This document shows, in pieces, positions 61,911 to 64,000 of a stretch of DNA of 64,000 bases. Location of the stretch: positions 124,001 through 188,000 of the forward strand of contig NZ_BBYG01000010.1 of NCBI RefSeq assembly GCF_001184025.1, given 5' to 3'. A model generated the notes under the pieces. It saw only the letters and a program-made list of their open reading frames with translations. It was not told the origin of the DNA and searched no databases. The position numbers and the translations under genes were made by a program. This stretch comes from Streptomyces maremycinicus (GTDB taxonomy: Bacteria > Actinomycetota > Actinomycetes > Streptomycetales > Streptomycetaceae). Each line of letters opens with the position of its first letter. The stretch's first letter is position 1.

Positions 61911-63098
61911 GTGCGTCCCGTCCACTTCGCGGCCGCCCGCCGCACCCCCGTCGGCCGACTGCGCGGAGCCCTGTCCTCCGTACGGCCCGACGACCTCGCC
62001 GCGACCGTCATCCGCGGTCTGATCGCCGAGGTGCCCGCGCTCGACCCGGCCCGGATCGACGACGTCTACTGGGGCGCCGCCAACCAGGCGGGCGAGGACA
62101 ACCGCAATGTCGCCCGGATGGCCGCCCTGCTCGCCGGCCTCCCCGAGACCGTGCCGGGTGCCACCGTGAACCGGCTGTGCGCCTCCGGGCTCGAGGCCGT
62201 CACGACCGCGGCCCGTACGATCGCCGCGGGCGAGGCCGACATCGTGCTGGCCGGCGGCTCCGAGTCGATGAGCCGCGCCCCCTTCGTCCTGGCCCGCCCC
62301 GACGAGGCCCTCCCGCACCGCGTCGAGACCGTCGACACCCGGCTCGGCTGGCGCCTGGTCAACCCCGCCATGAAGGACCTGCACGGCGTGCTCGCCATGG
62401 GAGAGACCGCCGAGGAGGTCGCGGCCCGCTACGGCATCAGCCGCGAACGCCAGGACGAGTTCGCCCTGCGCAGCCACCGGCTGGCGGCGCTGGCCCGCAA
62501 GGACGGCCACTTCGACGACGAACTGCTGCCCGTGCGGCGCCCGGACGGCGTGGTCGTCGACGCCGACGAGGGCATCCGCGAGGACAGCTCACCGGAGAAG
62601 CTCGCCAAGCTGAAGCCCGTGTTCCGCGAGGGCGGCACGGTCACCGCCGGCAACGCCTCACCCATGAACGACGGCGCCGCCGGACTCCTCCTGGTCAGCG
62701 AGGAGGCGCTCGACGAACTGGGCCTGGAGTCCCTGGGCCGCTATGTCGCCGGCGCCTCCGCCGGTGTCCACCCCGACGTGATGGGCATCGGACCGGTCCC
62801 CGCCACCCGCAAGGCGCTGGCGCGCGTCGGCTGGAGCGTCGACGACGTCCAGGAGGCCGAGTTCAACGAGGCGTTCGCCGCCCAGGTGCTGGCCTGCGTC
62901 GACCAGCTCGGAATCGACCCGGACCTGGTCAACCCCAGCGGCGGCGCGATCGCCCTCGGCCACCCGCTGGGCGGCTCGGGCGCCCGGATCCTCACCACCC
63001 TCCTGCACCGTATGCGCCGCACCGGAGCCGAGCGCGGACTGGCCACGATGTGCGTCGGCGTCGGACAGGGCAGCGCGGTACTGGTCGAGCGCCGCTGA
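61911..63098 (+). CDS. Acetyl-CoA acetyltransferase (thiolase)
   Basis: A 395-residue protein from GTG 61911 with AAGGAG 7 nt ahead. Active Cys90 in [11 protein letters not shown], the NEAFAAQ region, the catalytic His in [14 protein letters not shown] and Cys in CVGVGQG show a complete thiolase, of the degradative/PaaJ type. Forms or cleaves acetoacetyl-CoA or 3-ketoacyl-CoA. The upstream palindrome suggests regulation by an acyl-CoA-sensing repressor. Confidence 0.93.
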   Translation: MRPVHFAAARRTPVGRLRGALSSVRPDDLAATVIRGLIAEVPALDPARIDDVYWGAANQAGEDNRNVARMAALLAGLPETVPGATVNRLCASGLEAVTTAARTIAAGEADIVLAGGSESMSRAPFVLARPDEALPHRVETVDTRLGWRLVNPAMKDLHGVLAMGETAEEVAARYGISRERQDEFALRSHRLAALARKDGHFDDELLPVRRPDGVVVDADEGIREDSSPEKLAKLKPVFREGGTVTAGNASPMNDGAAGLLLVSEEALDELGLESLGRYVAGASAGVHPDVMGIGPVPATRKALARVGWSVDDVQEAEFNEAFAAQVLACVDQLGIDPDLVNPSGGAIALGHPLGGSGARILTTLLHRMRRTGAERGLATMCVGVGQGSAVLVERR

Positions 63099-63130
63099 CA
63101 GGCCGGAGGGCGGGAACAACCACCAGGCGA

Positions 63131-63148
63131 GACGGCCTTCTGGCCGTC
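63131..63148 (+). terminator. Short hairpin between thiolase and transporter
   Basis: GACGGCC-TTCT-GGCCGTC, 7-bp arms, 33 bp after the thiolase stop, without a T-tract. A weak terminator or attenuator. Confidence 0.45.
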
Positions 63149-63177
63149 CGGTAGGTGTGCGTAGCATCGGTCTCCGC

Positions 63178-63951
63178 ATGAACACGATGAACTTGTGGCA
63201 CATCACCGGCTGGGAGTTCGCGGCGCTGGCCCTCGCGGCCCTGCTGGTCGGCTTCTCCAAGACGGCCGTGAGCGGGGCCAACACGGTCAGCCTCGCGATC
63301 TTCGCGGCGATCCTGCCCGCACGTGCCTCCACCGGCGTCCTGCTGCCGATCCTGATCGCGGGCGACGTCCTCGCCGTCCTCACCTACCGGCGGCACGCCC
63401 ACTGGCCCACGCTGTGGCGGCTGTTCCCGGCGGTCGCGGCCGGCGTGGTCTTCGGGACGGTGTTCCTGGTGTGGGCCGACGACGAGGTGATGCGCACCTC
63501 GATCGGGGCGATCCTGCTGCTGATGGCGGGCGTCACGGTGTGGCGCCGCCGCACGGCGGAGGCCGCCGACGAGCCCGACGCGGTGGTCACCCGGTCCGGC
63601 CGGTTCAAGGCCCGCTCCTACGGCGTCCTCGGCGGCTTCACCACCATGGTCGCCAACGCAGGCGGCCCGGTGATGTCGATGTACCTGCTCTCCGCCGGCT
63701 TCCGCAAACTCGGCTTCCTCGGCACCTCCGCGTTCTTCTTCCTGATCGTCAACGTCTCGAAGGTGCCGTTCAGCGCGGGCCTCGGACTCATCGACGGCAA
63801 CTCGCTCCTGTTGGACGCGGCGCTCGTCGCGTTCGTCGTCCCCGGCGCGCTGCTCGGCAAGTGGGCCGTGCCCCGCATCGACCAGCGGCTCTTCGAACGA
63901 CTGGTGATCGCGGCGACCGTGGTCGGCGGACTCCAACTCCTGCTGCGGTAG
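63178..63951 (+). CDS. TauE/SafE-type (TSUP) membrane transporter
   Basis: A 257-residue protein from ATG 63178; ATG 63187 is an alternative. About eight membrane segments are visible ([52 protein letters not shown]). TSUP proteins export or import sulfite, sulfoacetate or related anions. The two-repeat layout with [20 protein letters not shown] is typical. Confidence 0.9.
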   Translation: MNTMNLWHITGWEFAALALAALLVGFSKTAVSGANTVSLAIFAAILPARASTGVLLPILIAGDVLAVLTYRRHAHWPTLWRLFPAVAAGVVFGTVFLVWADDEVMRTSIGAILLLMAGVTVWRRRTAEAADEPDAVVTRSGRFKARSYGVLGGFTTMVANAGGPVMSMYLLSAGFRKLGFLGTSAFFFLIVNVSKVPFSAGLGLIDGNSLLLDAALVAFVVPGALLGKWAVPRIDQRLFERLVIAATVVGGLQLLLR

Positions 63952-63977
63952 GGGCCGGCCGCACGCCCCCGGCCGGG

Positions 63978-63996
63978 CGGCCGCTCAGAGCGGCCG
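63978..63996. terminator. Hairpin at right edge
   Basis: CGGCCGCT-CAG-AGCGGCCG, 8-bp perfect arms, lies 27 bp past the transporter stop. It could end that gene, a leftward gene outside the window, or both. Confidence 0.55.
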
Positions 63997-64000
63997 GTGC

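Overview
The DNA is very GC-rich with strong third-position GC bias, uses GTG and TTG starts freely, and carries WhiB proteins, a conservon (cvn) operon, DUF317/DUF4913/DUF2637 proteins and threonine-catabolism genes. This points to a Streptomyces chromosome. Two regions are visible: an integrated conjugative element from base 1 to about 41.6 kb (its left end lies outside the window) and ordinary chromosome from about 41.6 kb to 64 kb.

Element, rightward part (1-8.4 kb): a partial XRE regulator at the left edge, then an operon for replication and DNA processing. It encodes a phage-type replication protein, a DnaC/IstB-like loader ATPase, a WhiB-like protein, a DUF2637 membrane protein, a 23-bp-arm palindrome that is a candidate oriT, a MobC-like accessory protein and a MobA/VirD2-type relaxase. 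Element, leftward part (37.1-16.4 kb): a nearly continuous operon with an NlpC/P60 wall hydrolase, small membrane proteins, a VirB6-like protein (SCO6881 family), an SCO6880-family protein, a VirB4-type ATPase, a VirD4/TraG coupling protein, many element-specific hypotheticals, a DnaB-N protein, a frameshifted cytosine methyltransferase, a RelE-like protein and a DUF317 protein. The set is a relaxase plus type IV secretion machine for single-strand DNA, not the single TraB/FtsK pump common in Streptomyces elements. Both operons start behind the same structured 5' leader (1384-1520 and 36995-37131), which shares an identical 19-nt block and a hairpin with compensatory changes. This is the most striking unexplained signal in the window.

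Element cargo lies at 8.5-16.2 kb and 37.5-39.3 kb. It includes a large STAND-like NTPase coupled to a QueD homologue, with queD cut in two by an IS110-family element that carries a plausible bridge RNA. It also includes a compact phosphorothioate-DNA-type (ScoMcrA-like) HNH endonuclease without an SRA domain, an adenine/N4-type methyltransferase, and a facing PD-(D/E)XK protein. The right end is a large serine integrase whose 5' end abuts a truncated MBL-fold hydrolase gene, so the element probably sits inside that gene.

Chromosome: after a strong terminator come a conservon (sensor kinase-like, roadblock, DUF742, GTPase-like) with a GAF protein, a GPP34 protein, tdh-kbl (threonine to glycine plus acetyl-CoA), a LysR regulator, an XRE-cupin regulator with a GNAT enzyme, a YjbR-like protein, tRNA-Pro(GGG), a DUF4916 protein, an amidohydrolase/glutamine-synthetase pair in FluG-like order, a DUF574 methyltransferase, a HAD phosphatase, an M20 amidohydrolase, DUF3140, a whiB-dps pair, a monoacylglycerol-lipase-like hydrolase, a thiolase and a TauE/SafE transporter.
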